Shown: positions 51,369 to 60,824, counted from the first letter of the stretch. The stretch is 64,000 bases of DNA from Bilabrum cf. latius (GCA_965178125.1 OZ237762.1:62001-126000); one strand, 5' to 3'. Notes: generated by a model not told the origin, from the sequence alone. Program-made: numbers and translations.

Positions 51369-52273
51369 GCTCTCCTGCTTGATCCAGCTACAACCTCAGC
51401 GCTCAACGGTATAACACTGCTGCTACGGAGGCCTCGAGCGCGGCGGCCACCAGCCCCGTCGTGAGTGTGGCCTCCTCTATCACTCCGGTTTGCGCGTCCT
51501 CCAGCTTTACTGCGTGTGCCCGACACGTCAGGCCCGCCGGGCGCCCGCACTCCGTGGGTACCCTAGACAGTCTATGGCAGGCGCACACTGGCGTTCTGAA
51601 GACCAATCAAGCCCAAGTCGATCTACTAGATGACGCAAAGCGACCCGCCAAGGGCTCGCCAGGCTGACATCCACAGCACGGCGGTCCGCAGCAGGCGCAC
51701 GCTGGTGCCATCAAGACCACGTCCTCCCAAGTAAACCCAAGATGGCGCTGCACTCACCAGCCGCAGAGTCTACACCACGATGTGCTCGGCTCTCACCAGC
51801 CGCAGAGTCTGCTGCCCCCTCGTCGTCATCCCCATCAGATACCTCTGCCTGTTTCCCACCGGCGAGCCCTCGTTGAATAGAGCCTACGGCGTCAACCCCC
51901 GAGGCCCCGGCAGATCTGCCCTATAAGAGGGCAGACGCACATCCGGGGCTGAAGGAGAGGCAGCCAATAGGTCTCCCGAGAGTTGATCGGTTGTACGCAA
52001 AGCAGAGCTGGGCGGGGCTCGTAAGGGCCGCACAGCCACCCCAGCGTGGGACCCGCTCGACGGTAGGAGTGTGGGTCCAAGCCCATCTTTCCCCCTACTG
52101 TCGGCTATATCCCTTCTAGGAACGGAGCTGGAAGACGATGACGAAGAAGCACTACCTGAGGCCCCGCCCCGGCCAAGTACTTGTGTCGCGGCGATACGGC
52201 TGGCCCCACCTCCGGCAGCCAGCGTCGCCTTGGCACGTTCAGCAGCGGAATCTGGCTCACGGGTGTAGGTCAT
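51365..52273 (-). CDS. Repeat-family ORF, paralogue 2 (hypothetical)
   Basis: The best-preserved family member: ATG 52273 to TGA 51365, 302 aa with several TAGs read as Gln (51884 among them). The order is a conserved 129-residue N-terminal part with polyserine, one or two 13-residue units from the 39-bp repeat, then two about 35-residue units (GLDGTSVRLLRTAVLWMSAW and GLIGLQNASVRLP), then a Gly/Arg/Ser tail. Both repeat types have lengths divisible by three and stay in this frame. No known family. Confidence 0.38.
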
Positions 52274-52479
52274 GCTCTCCTGCTTGATCCAGCTACAACC
52301 TCAGCGCCCGAGGGTACCCCACTGCTGCCGCTACCGGAGTAGTGGCGCCGGCGACGTCGGAGCACTCTCCCCGCCCACGTCGGCGTCCCTCCTGAACCGG
52401 GCGCTGCTGCCGCCGCTTTCGTTTTTGCGCTATGGAGGATTTCCCCGCTGCGGAAAGCTCGAGGACGGCGGCCACTACA

Positions 52480-53334
52480 TCATTTGCGAGTATGGCCTCC
52501 TCCATCACCACGGTCTGCACGTCCTGCAGCTTGACTGCGCCTTGAGCCCGACACGTCAGGCCCGCCGAGCACCTGCACTCCGTGGGTGCCCTTCCCACCG
52601 GCTCGCCAAGCTGCCCTCCACAGCAAGACAGTCTATGGCAGGCGCACACTGGCGTTCTGAAGACCAATCAAGCCCAAGTCGATCTACTAGATGACGCAAA
52701 GCGACCCGCCAAGGGCTCGCCAGGCTGACATCCACAGCACGGCGGTCCGCAGCAGGCGCACGCTGGTGCCATCAAGACCACGCCATCCCAAGTAAACCCA
52801 AGATGGCGCTGCACTCACCAGCCGCAGAGTCTACACCACGATGTGCTCGGCTCTCACCAGCCGCAGAGTCTGCTGCCCCCTCGTCGTCATCCCCATCAGA
52901 TACCTCTGCCTGTTTCCCACCGGCGAGCCCTCGTTGAATAGAGCCTACGGCGTCAACCCCCGAGGCCCCGGCAGATCTGCCCTATAAGAGGGCAGACGCA
53001 CATCCGGGGCTGAAGGAGAGGCAGCCAATAGGTCTCCCGAGAGTTGATCGGTTGTACGCAAAGCAGAGCTGGGCGGGGCCCGTAAGTGCCGCACAGCCAC
53101 CCCAGCGTGGGACCCGCTCGACGGTAGGAGTGTGAGTCCAGGCCCATCTTTCCCCCTACTGTCGGCTATATCCCTTCTAGGAACGGAGCTGGAAGACGAT
53201 GACGAAGAAGCACTACCTGAGGCCCCGCCCCGGCCAAGTACTTGTGTCGCGGCGATGCGGCTGGCCCCACGTCTGGCAGCCAGCGTCGCCTTGGCACGTT
53301 CAGCAGCGGAATCTGGCGCACGGGTGTAGGTCAC
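52480..53334 (-). CDS. Repeat-family ORF, paralogue 3 (hypothetical)
   Basis: A 284-codon open frame from GTG 53334 to TGA 52480, TAGs read as Gln (52945 among them). Same N-terminal 129 residues, 13-residue units and 35-residue units as paralogue 2, diverging after LGGPDVSGS. Start is GTG rather than ATG. Transcription unproven. Confidence 0.32.
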
Positions 53335-53356
53335 GCTCTCCTGCTTGATCCAGCTA

Positions 53357-53925
53357 CAACCTCAGCGCCCGAGGGTACCCCACTGCTGCCGCTACCGGAG
53401 TAGTGGCGCGGCGACGTCGGAGCACTCTCCTTGCGCCACTTCCTGCACCGGGCGCCGCTGCCTCCGCCTTCTCCTGCGCGATTGAGAAGTTCCACGATGC
53501 GGAGAGCTCGAGGCTGGCAGCCACCAGATACTTCACGAGCTGGGCCTCCTCCAGCACTACGGTTTGATGTCCTCCAGCTCTACGGCGTCCGTGCTCGACA
53601 CGTCAGGCCCGCCGGGCGCCTACTCCGTGGGTGCCGTTCGCCTCGGCCACCCGGTGGCTGCCGCCGTATCCACTGCCCCAGTTATTGCCGCGTTCTGCAG
53701 GCTGATGAGGTGCCGCATCGCCGTCATCTGGAGGAGGTCGCACGCTAGCTGCGCACCTGTTGGCGTGCCGTCGAGCATGGTCCACCGGAACACCCGCACC
53801 ATCAGTGGCGACTCGTCGCCTTCGGCGGACCGCCCTAGCTTAGGGAAAGAGTCGACCATGGCTGCTACCGCCTGTGGCCGTGGTTTCGAGCTCATTTCTG
53901 TGAAGAGAACTAGAGTGGGAGCCAT
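53357..53925 (-). pseudogene. Frameshifted member of a local gene family
   Basis: It starts at ATG 53925 (MAPTLVLFTEMSSKPRPQ) and reads to about 53570 through MVRVFRWTMLDGTPTGAQLA. Near 53565 the frame is lost: the continuation VVLEEAQLVKYLVAASLELS lies one base out of frame. Related copies at 52293-52667 (QDVQTVVMEEAILANDVV) and 51403-51606 (LEDAQTGVIEEATLTTGLV) are in frame at that point, which points to a one-base deletion here. Family unknown. Confidence 0.45.
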
Positions 53926-54308
53926 GCTGACGAGAAAATGATCTCGCCGGCGTTGCTGTGCCTGGTCCGCGGTCTCGCATGACTTATACGCGCATTCCGG
54001 TTCCGCTAGTGCTTCCTTGCATCCACAAAAGGTAAGCTTGGCTGCGGCTGCGGCTCCCAGGCCGTCACGGATGCGGCACGAGCCGGGTCAAAATTTTGCG
54101 GTTAACTTCAGATACCCCGGGAACTCGCTACCGGCCGCACTTTGTACGCCCTCCAATAGTTCGTTAATAGTTCAAACCAACATTCGCACTAAGAGTGATA
54201 CGCTAAGCAGGCGAGTACGCATGGCGTTGAGTTGCAGCGTGAGTGTTGGCATTTCGGACCCGTCGGTGGCCAACAGTCGGTAAATTCCAGAGAATTCGTG
54301 GGCACCAC
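53926..54308. other. Unannotated spacer
   Basis: No convincing ORF, repeat or RNA gene is seen in this stretch between the frameshifted gene and the second copy of the 160-bp repeat. Confidence 0.5.
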
Positions 54309-54468
54309 CTTTCAACAGAACTCCAGTGCCCAGATCTTTATATCTGTGGCGCTGCGTGTTGCGTCTCAGCCTCCACTCGAGCACTTGCCTCAAGGGAAGT
54401 GCCTCGGGAGCACAAACCAGGACCCGAACGACTCGGAATCAGTCGGGCCTGATCCCAAGTCTTACCGG
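54309..54468. repeat. 160-bp dispersed repeat, copy B
   Basis: Second copy of 48208-48367, here followed by a different sequence and a short ORF. Confidence 0.85.
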
Positions 54469-54569
54469 AGGACAAAGGGCGGCGGGTTCCGACTCGTCCG
54501 GCCAACGCGCGCCTCTCGTGGTCTTCCGTGGCAAAGGCTCGCCTCTCCGTTGCCGCCTAGCACCAGCAC

Positions 54570-54920
54570 GTGCGCGGGGAACAGCGTGTGTACCACACTA
54601 TGTACTCACGGGTCATGCAGGACCACTCAAGGATCCTCGATTTTGTCTCGAAGGGATCGAGGAGGGCTGCAGCGAAGGCCAAACGGGCGCTCGCAAGGGC
54701 GATCCGAGAGGACTTTGCCAGCCTGGCTGTAGGGGCAGCCGAAAACAACAACCTCGCCGTGGCGATCGCCAACGTCAAGGCAGGGTTGGCTCAGAACGGG
54801 CAGCAGGACGGGGTGCCGGCAGCGGGCGCCGGAGGGAACGTGAATGCTGACGCTCCCCATGGGGAAATGGGTCCCCAGGGTGGAGCTTAGGTGGTTTAGG
54901 CCATTGCAGCTGAAGCGTGA
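54570..54920 (+). CDS. Short hypothetical ORF, possibly element-encoded
   Basis: Open to TGA 54918 with TAG 54888 and 54897 read as Gln; the frame is also open upstream to about 54490, and no clear ATG defines the start. The helical basic segment SKGSRRAAAKAKRALARAI is followed by a Gly/Asn/Ala-rich tail. Its position right after the 160-bp repeat suggests that it belongs to the same element, for example a gag-like protein. This is inference. Confidence 0.3.
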
Positions 54921-55109
54921 AGTCTGGTAGGTCCCGGGCCCTCGTTCCAGATGTTTCTTCGTGATAGCGTGCGCTTTTGAGTTGAGTCCACAAAATATCA
55001 GATCCCCCCCAGCAGCCCAGGCAGCAGCCGGCGCCAGGGGTGGCATGCGCACGTCACCGACAAAGCTTGCAGGCAACAGTTAAGTTAGAACAACCATAAT
55101 CAATCGTAG

Positions 55110-56170
55110 TCAACCGCGCGGCAGCCCAGAATGCGGATGCCGAGCTTCAAGCTCTTTCACCCGATCCAAAGCAGCCCGGCGAGACTCGGCCAGCGACCCG
55201 ATCCAATCCTGCTCCTCGTCTCCGAGCAGTGCCCCATGGTCCTGCAGCACTTTCACGCATATCCTGTGTCCACCCACTATTGCCGCCTGCAGCGGTGACA
55301 CCAGCTGGTCCCCGTCGACCAGCCCCTTCCTCTGCAGCCCGCCCGCCAGCTTGCCCAGCCTCAGTCGCTTGCCCAGCTCCAGTGGCCTGCCGTTCGCTGC
55401 CGCATTGAACACCATGGTAGCATCTCTCTGCGCGATAGCTGCCTGCCTCCAAGCCACCAGATGGTGCGCCCTTCTGCTAAATCGCTCGATCAAGCGGATC
55501 GTGCTCGCGAGCCTGCCAATCGGAACTGCTAGATCCCTAGAGCCCGCCCTATTCCTCCGCATCCTCATCCTGGATGGTAAGTGCCCACGATTGTTTGCAA
55601 CATCTGACCGAGCACCAGCATGCAGCAGCAGCTTGGCGCACTCTTGCCTTCCATGCATGGCAGCCGCATGCAAGGCAGTGTCGCCCATCCTGTCCCTGTG
55701 GTTGACATTGGCCCCTGCCTCAATCAGTGAACGAGCACAATCCATGTATCCCCTCCGGCAAGCGAATGTCAGTGGTGTTCTTCCATCAGCCATCCTGACG
55801 TCTACAGCTGCATCGGCCTGCACCAACAAACGAACACACCGGACATGACCGCCATTGCATGCAGCGTGCAAGGGTGCCACGTCATCATCCCGCCTTACAT
55901 TAGGGTCTGCTTTAGCTTTGATCAACAAAGAGGCACATTCTACATGCCCGTGCCAACATGCATCAAGAAGCGGCGACTTTCCGATAGGCGTACTGGTGTC
56001 TACAGCTGCACCGGCCTCCAATGCAAACGCACGCAGTTGGCGTGGCCCTGCTCGCTTGCGGTCTGCAGTGGCGTGTATCCATTCCTCTCGACAGCATCCA
56101 TCGCATCTGGGTCGGTACCTGTCTCCGTCAGGATATGGGCACAATCAGCATGTCCATATCGACACAAGTG
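55110..56170 (-). pseudogene. Ankyrin-repeat protein, frameshifted and lacking a clear start
   Basis: Ankyrin repeats are clear: GKSPLLDACWHGHVECASLL, VAPLHAACNGGHVRCVRLLV, RTPLTFACRRGYMDCARSLI, DTALHAAAMHGRQECAKLLL. Two earlier repeats (CRYGHADCAHILTETGTDP and GYTPLQTASEQGHANCVR) are in another frame; the switch at about 56030 is explained by a one-base deletion between NCVR and LEAGA. No in-frame ATG precedes the first repeat, which runs up against a TAA. The C-terminal 150 residues hold one more degenerate repeat (VSPLQAAIVGGHRICVKVLQ). TGA at 55110. Either a decayed gene or a sequencing error. Confidence 0.6.
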
Positions 56171-56183
56171 TTGAGGATCATAT

Positions 56184-56222
56184 TAAGCCCCCCCGGGGTC
56201 TGGTCTCGAGCCGGGGGGGCTA
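56184..56222. repeat. GC-rich perfect inverted repeat
   Basis: Arms AGCCCCCCCGG and CCGGGGGGGCT flank a 15-17 base loop that contains CTCGAG. It could form a strong hairpin just upstream of the ankyrin gene on the minus strand. Role unknown. Confidence 0.75.
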
Positions 56223-56384
56223 TGGCAACCTTGCTCCGTCTTTATCTCTGCCTTCATCTCTGTGCCGAACAAATAGGCATCCACTCTACAACATAGCAGC
56301 TCCTAGGCCATGCACTCATAAACTGCCTACGCACGCCTCTGCTCCGTCACGTCGGTCCTCCGACAGCATCCAGGCCGATAGTGG

Positions 56385-58796
56385 CCCGCTGGCCAGCTGC
56401 AAAGCCCCGCATCCTCGTCCACCCGGTGGAGTCGAATGCCGTGCAGCAGCCCCAGCCCGTCAGTGGCCCGCTGGCCAGCTGCAAAGCCCCGCATCCTCGT
56501 GCACCCGGTGGAGTCGAATGCCGTGCAGCAGCCCCAGCCCGTCATTGGCCTGCTGGCCAGCTGCAAAGCCCCGCATCCTCGTGCACCCGGTGGAGTCGAA
56601 TGCCGTGCAGCTGCCCCAGCCCATCAGTGGCCCGCTGGCCAGCTGCAAAGCCCCGCATCCTCGTGCACCCGGTGGAGTCGAATGCCGTGCTGCTGCCCCA
56701 GCCCGTCAGTGGCCCGCTGGCCAGCTGCAAAGCCCCGCATCCTCGTCCACCCGGTGGAGTCGAATGCCGTGCAGCAGCCCCAGCCCATCAGTGGCCCGCT
56801 GGCCAGCTGCAAAGCCCCGCATCCTCGTGCACCCGGTGGAGTCGAATGCCGTGCTGCTGCCCCAGCCCATCAGTGGCCCGCTGGCCAGCTGCAAAGCCCC
56901 GCATCCTCGTGCACCCGGTGGAGTCGAATGCCGTGCAGCTGCCCCAGCCCGTCAGTGGCCCGCTGGCCAGCTGCAAAGCCCCGCATCCTCGTGCACCCGG
57001 TGGAGTCGAATGCCGTGCAGCAGCCCCAGCCCGTCAGTGGCCCGCTGGCCAGCTGCAAAGCCCCGCATCCTCGTGCACCCGGTGGAGTCGAATGCCGTGC
57101 TGCTGCCCCAGCCCGTCAGTGGCCCGCTGGCCAGCTGCAAAGCCCCGCATCCGCGTCCACCCGGTAGAGTCGAATGCCGTGCAGCTGCCCCAGCCCATCA
57201 GTGGCCCGCTGGCCAGCTGCAAAGCCCCGCATCCTCGTCCACCCGGTGGAGTCGAATGCCGTGCTGCTGCCCCAGCCCATCAGTGGCCCGCTGGCCAGCT
57301 GCAAAGCCCCGCATCCTCGTCCACCCGGTGGAGTCGAATGCCGTGCTGCTGCCCCAGCCCGTCAGTGGCCCGCTGGCCAGCTGCAAAGCCCCGCATCCTC
57401 GTGCACCCGGTGGAGTCGAATGCCGTGCAGCTGCCCCAGCCCATCAGTGGCCCGCTGGCCAGCTGCAAAGCCCCGCATCCTCGTGCACCCGGTGGAGTCG
57501 AATGCCGTGCAGCTGCCCCAGCCCGTCAGTGGCCCGCTGGCCAGCTGCAAAGCCCCGCATCCTCGTGCACCCGGTGGAGTCGAATGCCGTGCAGCAGCCC
57601 CAGCCCGTCAGTGGCCCGCTGGCCAGCTGCAAAGCCCCGCATCCTCGTCCACCCGGTGGAGTCGAATGCCGTGCTGCTGCCCCAGCCCGTCAGTGGCCCG
57701 CTGGCCAGCTGCAAAGCCCCGCATCCTCGTGCACCCGGTGGAGTCGAATGCCGTGCAGCTGCCCCAGCCCATCAGTGGCCCGCTGGCCAGCTGCAAAGCC
57801 CCGCATCCTCGTCCACCCGGTGGAGTCGAATGCCGTGCAGCAGCCCCAGCCCATCAGTGGCCCGCTGGCCAGCTGCAAAGCCCCGCATCCTCGTGCACCC
57901 GGTGGAGTCGAATGCCGTGCAGCTGCCCCAGCCCATCAGTGGCCCGCTGGCCAGCTGCAAAGCCCCGCATCCTCGTGCACCCGGTGGAGTCGAATGCCGT
58001 GCAGCTGCCCCAGCCCGTCAGTGGCCCGCTGGCCAGCTGCAAAGCCCCGCATCCTCGTGCACCCGGTGGAGTCGAATGCCGTGCAGCAGCCCCAGCCCGT
58101 CAGTGGCCCGCTGGCCAGCTGCAAAGCCCCGCATCCTCGTGCACCCGGTGGAGCCGAATGCCGTGCAGCTGCCCCAGCCCGTCAGTGGCCCGCTGGCCAG
58201 CTGCAAAGCCCCGCATCCTCGTCCACCCGGTGGAGTCGAATGCCGTGCAGCTGCCCCAGCCCATCAGTGGCCCGCTGGCCAGCTGCAAAGCCCCGCATCC
58301 TCGTGCACCCGGTGGAGTCGAATGCCGTGCAGCAGCCCCAGCCCATCAGTGGCCCGCTGGCCAGCTGCAAAGCCCCGCATCCTCGTGCACCCGGTGGAGT
58401 CGAATGCTGTGCAGCAGCCCCAGCCCGTCAGTGGCCCGCTGGCCAGCTGCAAAGCCCCGCATCCTCGTCCACCCGGTGGAGTCGAATGCCGTGCTGCTGC
58501 CCCAGCCCGTCAGTGGCCCGCTGGCCAGCTGCAAAGCCCCGCATCCTCGTCCACCCGGTGGAGTCGAATGCCGTGCAGCTGCCCCAGCCCATCAGTGGCC
58601 CGCTGGCCAGCTGCAAAGCCCCGCATCCTCGTGCACCCGGTGGAGTCGAATGCCGTGCAGCAGCCCCAGCCCATCAGTGGCCCGCTGGCCAGCTGCAAAG
58701 CCCCGCATCCTCGTGCACCCGGTGGAGTCGAATGCCGTGCAGCAGCCCCAGCCCATCAGTGGCCCGCTGGCCAGCTGCAAAGCCCCGCATCCTTGT
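56385..58796. repeat. 82-bp satellite, 29 full units plus a partial
   Basis: The unit starts CCCGCTGGCCAGCTGCAAAG. Unit starts at 56385 and 58763 lie exactly 29 x 82 bp apart, so there is not a single net indel. Variation is confined to a few sites: CGTCCACC/CGTGCACC, GCAGCAG/GCAGCTG/GCTGCTG, and CCGTC/CCATC. Because 82 is not a multiple of three, all three forward frames are traversed; all are stop-free once the one TAG (57165) is read as Gln. These ORFs are composition artefacts rather than supported genes. The array ends at the AT-rich element. Confidence 0.97.
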
Positions 58797-59048
58797 TCTA
58801 TATAGTAGAAATAGAGTTATCATAACTCCACATTTTGGCGGATAACATAAGAGGTCAATATTAACCACTTCACAACATCTTAAGCCGTAGTCCTTCATAA
58901 TGTCCTTCACTTGAACATAATAATTTAATAGCTATTTATTCATATATCTACCTAATTTAATACCTTCGCGCCGTTAATGTCTATCTGTTAGACCTTTACT
59001 TTACTTAATCTGTTGAGTGAATCCCTAGCCTAAGTCTTAGGATATGCC

Positions 59049-59106
59049 CGCCCGAAATTGCGGAAATATATAGTCATTTAAGAATATATGTTCGCAATTC
59101 TGGGCG
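59049..59106. repeat. 58-bp palindromic element 1
   Basis: Left arm CGCCCGAAATTGCGG, right arm CGCAATTCTGGGCG, with AT-rich inner arms (AAATATATA / ATATATGTT). The right flank CGTAGGTGTATTGAGTTTTA is conserved with elements 2 and 3. Confidence 0.95.
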
Positions 59107-59444
59107 CGTAGGTGTATTGAGTTTTATATTATGATTTGGTTTTAAGTATCAATTGACATTTACCACTTTAGAAAATAACTAAATAAATACTTAAAGAGAT
59201 TGACAGAAGTATTAAAGTCTTTTTAATACTTCCAATGAAAAATTTAAATTAATAAATAAAACTAAACTAATATATCAACTTAATTTATCTCTTTTTTTAT
59301 TACTTGTCAATCTATACTTAAATAATTGAATATTTAAATATAACTAGAAGGAGATATTAATCACTTTATAAAGTCTTTTATATGTCATCTCTTCAAAACT
59401 TCAAATATAAGGGTATCCCCTTAAAAATACATCCTTTAATCTAT

Positions 59445-59502
59445 CGCCCGAAATTGCGGTAATATTATAGCTATTCAAGATATATTTCCGCAATTCTGGG
59501 CG
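59445..59502. repeat. 58-bp palindromic element 2
   Basis: Same outer arms and total length as element 1; the central bases differ. The right flank CGTAGGTGTATTGA is retained. Confidence 0.95.
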
Positions 59503-59738
59503 CGTAGGTGTATTGATTTTTATTTTTCATAATTCTTTAAATATGTTAAAGTCCTTTGTTTGAGTATATGATATAAAGGAATACAAAGCGGGATAACTTA
59601 AAAATGATAAATGTTTTGACGATGACTTTAAAATGACTCAATGAACTGGTTTATGTCAAGTGTATTACTTTGAAATGATTAATCACTAGATTAAATGGAA
59701 AATATAGGATAATTAAATATGGTATAGTATAATACTAG

Positions 59739-59796
59739 CGCCCGAAATTGCGGTAATATATTAGGATATTAAGATATATTGTCGCAATTCTGGGCG
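59739..59796. repeat. 58-bp palindromic element 3
   Basis: Same outer arms; the right flank CGTAGGTGTATTGAGTTTTA is identical to that of element 1. Confidence 0.95.
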
Positions 59797-59910
59797 CGTA
59801 GGTGTATTGAGTTTTATATTTTGTTAATTTTGACATAGTTATCTTATAGAGGTGTAATTTTGTAATAAAGATATTTCTAGTATGTGCTATATTAAATGTC
59901 CAGAAATGAC

Positions 59911-59968
59911 GGCCCGAAATTGCGGAAATATATTAGGATATTAAGAGATATTGTCGCAATTCTGGGCG
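59911..59968. repeat. 58-bp palindromic element 4
   Basis: The first base of the left arm is G rather than C; the rest is conserved, including CGTAGGTGT on the right. Confidence 0.93.
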
Positions 59969-60117
59969 CGTAGGTGTCTTCAATAATTAATAATCAACTA
60001 CTTCTTTATTTTGATTAATTTTTTTGACTTACCGTTCATTTTATTGACCACTTAACGGGATATCACAAAAAGACTTAACCACTTGACGAGATATTTTAAA
60101 ATAACTAATAATAAATA

Positions 60118-60174
60118 TGACCGCCCCAAATTGTATCTCCAGATATGACCGCCCCAAATTGTATCTCCAGATAT
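60118..60174. repeat. Two tandem truncated left arms
   Basis: Two 28-bp direct copies containing CCGCCCCAAATTG joined to TATCTCCAGATAT, immediately before element 5. They carry the left arm of the palindrome but no right arm. Confidence 0.9.
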
Positions 60175-60177
60175 GAC

Positions 60178-60235
60178 CGCCCCAAATTGCGGAAATATAT
60201 AAGTATCAAGAAAATTATGTTTGCAATTCTGGGCG
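60178..60235. repeat. 58-bp palindromic element 5
   Basis: Left arm CGCCCCAAATTGCGG, right arm GCAATTCTGGGCG. The right flank differs (CTCACCCGTATTCAATTTTA), making this the most diverged copy. It lies about 100 bp before the first gene. Confidence 0.93.
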
Positions 60236-60317
60236 CTCACCCGTATTCAATTTTACATATTCACTAACTCATACCACTTATTTTAAGTCATTTTCTAGTT
60301 TTAAAAACTTAAAGATT

Positions 60318-60339
60318 TATCTAGTATATTACTATAGTA
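60318..60339 (+). promoter_or_regulatory. Candidate element promoter before gene 1
   Basis: Contains CTAGTATATTACTATAG directly before ATG 60340. Similar TAGTAT-containing AT-rich stretches lie within 30 bases of the next two start codons (TATAGTATTATT before 60582; TAGTATAGTATATACTAG before 60825). The recurrence suggests an element-specific promoter motif. Confidence 0.45.
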
Positions 60340-60549
60340 ATGCCAGATATTAAAGATGTATTAAAATAGGTTCAAGACATTATGGAAGATTATCAAAGAC
60401 TCAAGGAATAGGAGACCAAAAAGAAGGAAGCTATTAAAAAAGCTAAATAGAAATATTACCAAAAGAATCAAGAGAAATGGAAGGGGTACTATTAGAAGAG
60501 AAAACAGGTTAAGGATGAACCAGATACAGAAGGATTAAATAAGACTTAA
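60340..60549 (+). CDS. Small basic Lys/Gln/Tyr-rich viral protein
   Basis: 69 aa from ATG 60340 (MPDIKDVLKQVQDIMEDY) to TAA 60547, with four in-frame TAG codons read as Gln. Strongly helical; the repeat-like KYYQKNQEKWKGYYQKR resembles the K-x-YY-x-KN-x-EK patterns of small proteins in giant viruses and virophages. Without the altered code no ORF of note exists here. Function unknown. Confidence 0.65.
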
Positions 60550-60581
60550 AAATATATTTTATTATTATAGTATTATTAATA

Positions 60582-60794
60582 ATGGATTTAATAGATACCA
60601 AATCAAATAATCAAGTTATCAATAAACCAATACATCAATTACAAGACTTACCAATAGAGTTTCAAGAGACTATAAGTTATTTACTAATCGGGAAATCCCC
60701 AGCAGAAATTGAAAAATTTAAAAATACTCTAGTTGTGCGCGAAAATCCATCTCAATCCTTTAAGCCAAAATAGTGCGTCTAGAAAATGACTTAA
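60582..60794 (+). CDS. Small hypothetical protein of the element
   Basis: 70 aa from ATG 60582 (MDLIDTKSNNQVINKPIH) to TAA 60792. TAGs at 60771 and 60780 near the end are read as Gln. No domain recognised. It begins 32 bp after gene 1 and ends 30 bp before the large replication gene, all on the same strand. Confidence 0.55.
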
Positions 60795-60824
60795 AAAATT
60801 ATCTTTAGTATAGTATATACTAGA

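Larger units (their letters stand above)
50904..53386. repeat. Three-copy tandem segmental duplication
   Basis: Segments 50904-51420, 51808-52315 and 52869-53386 are nearly identical, about 510 bp each, separated by related but more diverged spacers (51421-51807 and 52316-52868). Two shorter relatives occur at 50012-50201 and 50553-50746. All five share a core containing CTGCCCTATAAGAGGGCAG (a 7-bp-arm palindrome around TATAA) or a slightly altered form of it. Copies differ by scattered substitutions, indicating recent duplication. Confidence 0.93.
58797..60339. other. Gene-free AT-rich leader of the element
   Basis: About 1.5 kb without a credible ORF on either strand even when TAG is read as Gln. 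It holds five 58-bp palindromes, two truncated relatives, and a separate palindrome GAAGTATTAAA/TTTAATACTTC at 59206-59232. It could be a terminal or origin region, or a set of untranslated transcripts. Confidence 0.7.

Noticed and set aside
56385-58796. Very long ORFs (up to about 990 codons) across the satellite
   Set aside because: They exist in all three forward frames because the 82-bp unit lacks stops. The period is not a multiple of three, so no frame has a constant peptide repeat. Treated as satellite DNA.
59049-60235. CRISPR array or tRNA genes in the AT-rich leader
   Set aside because: Repeats are palindromic, unevenly spaced (172-396 bp) and have no cloverleaf or spacer logic.
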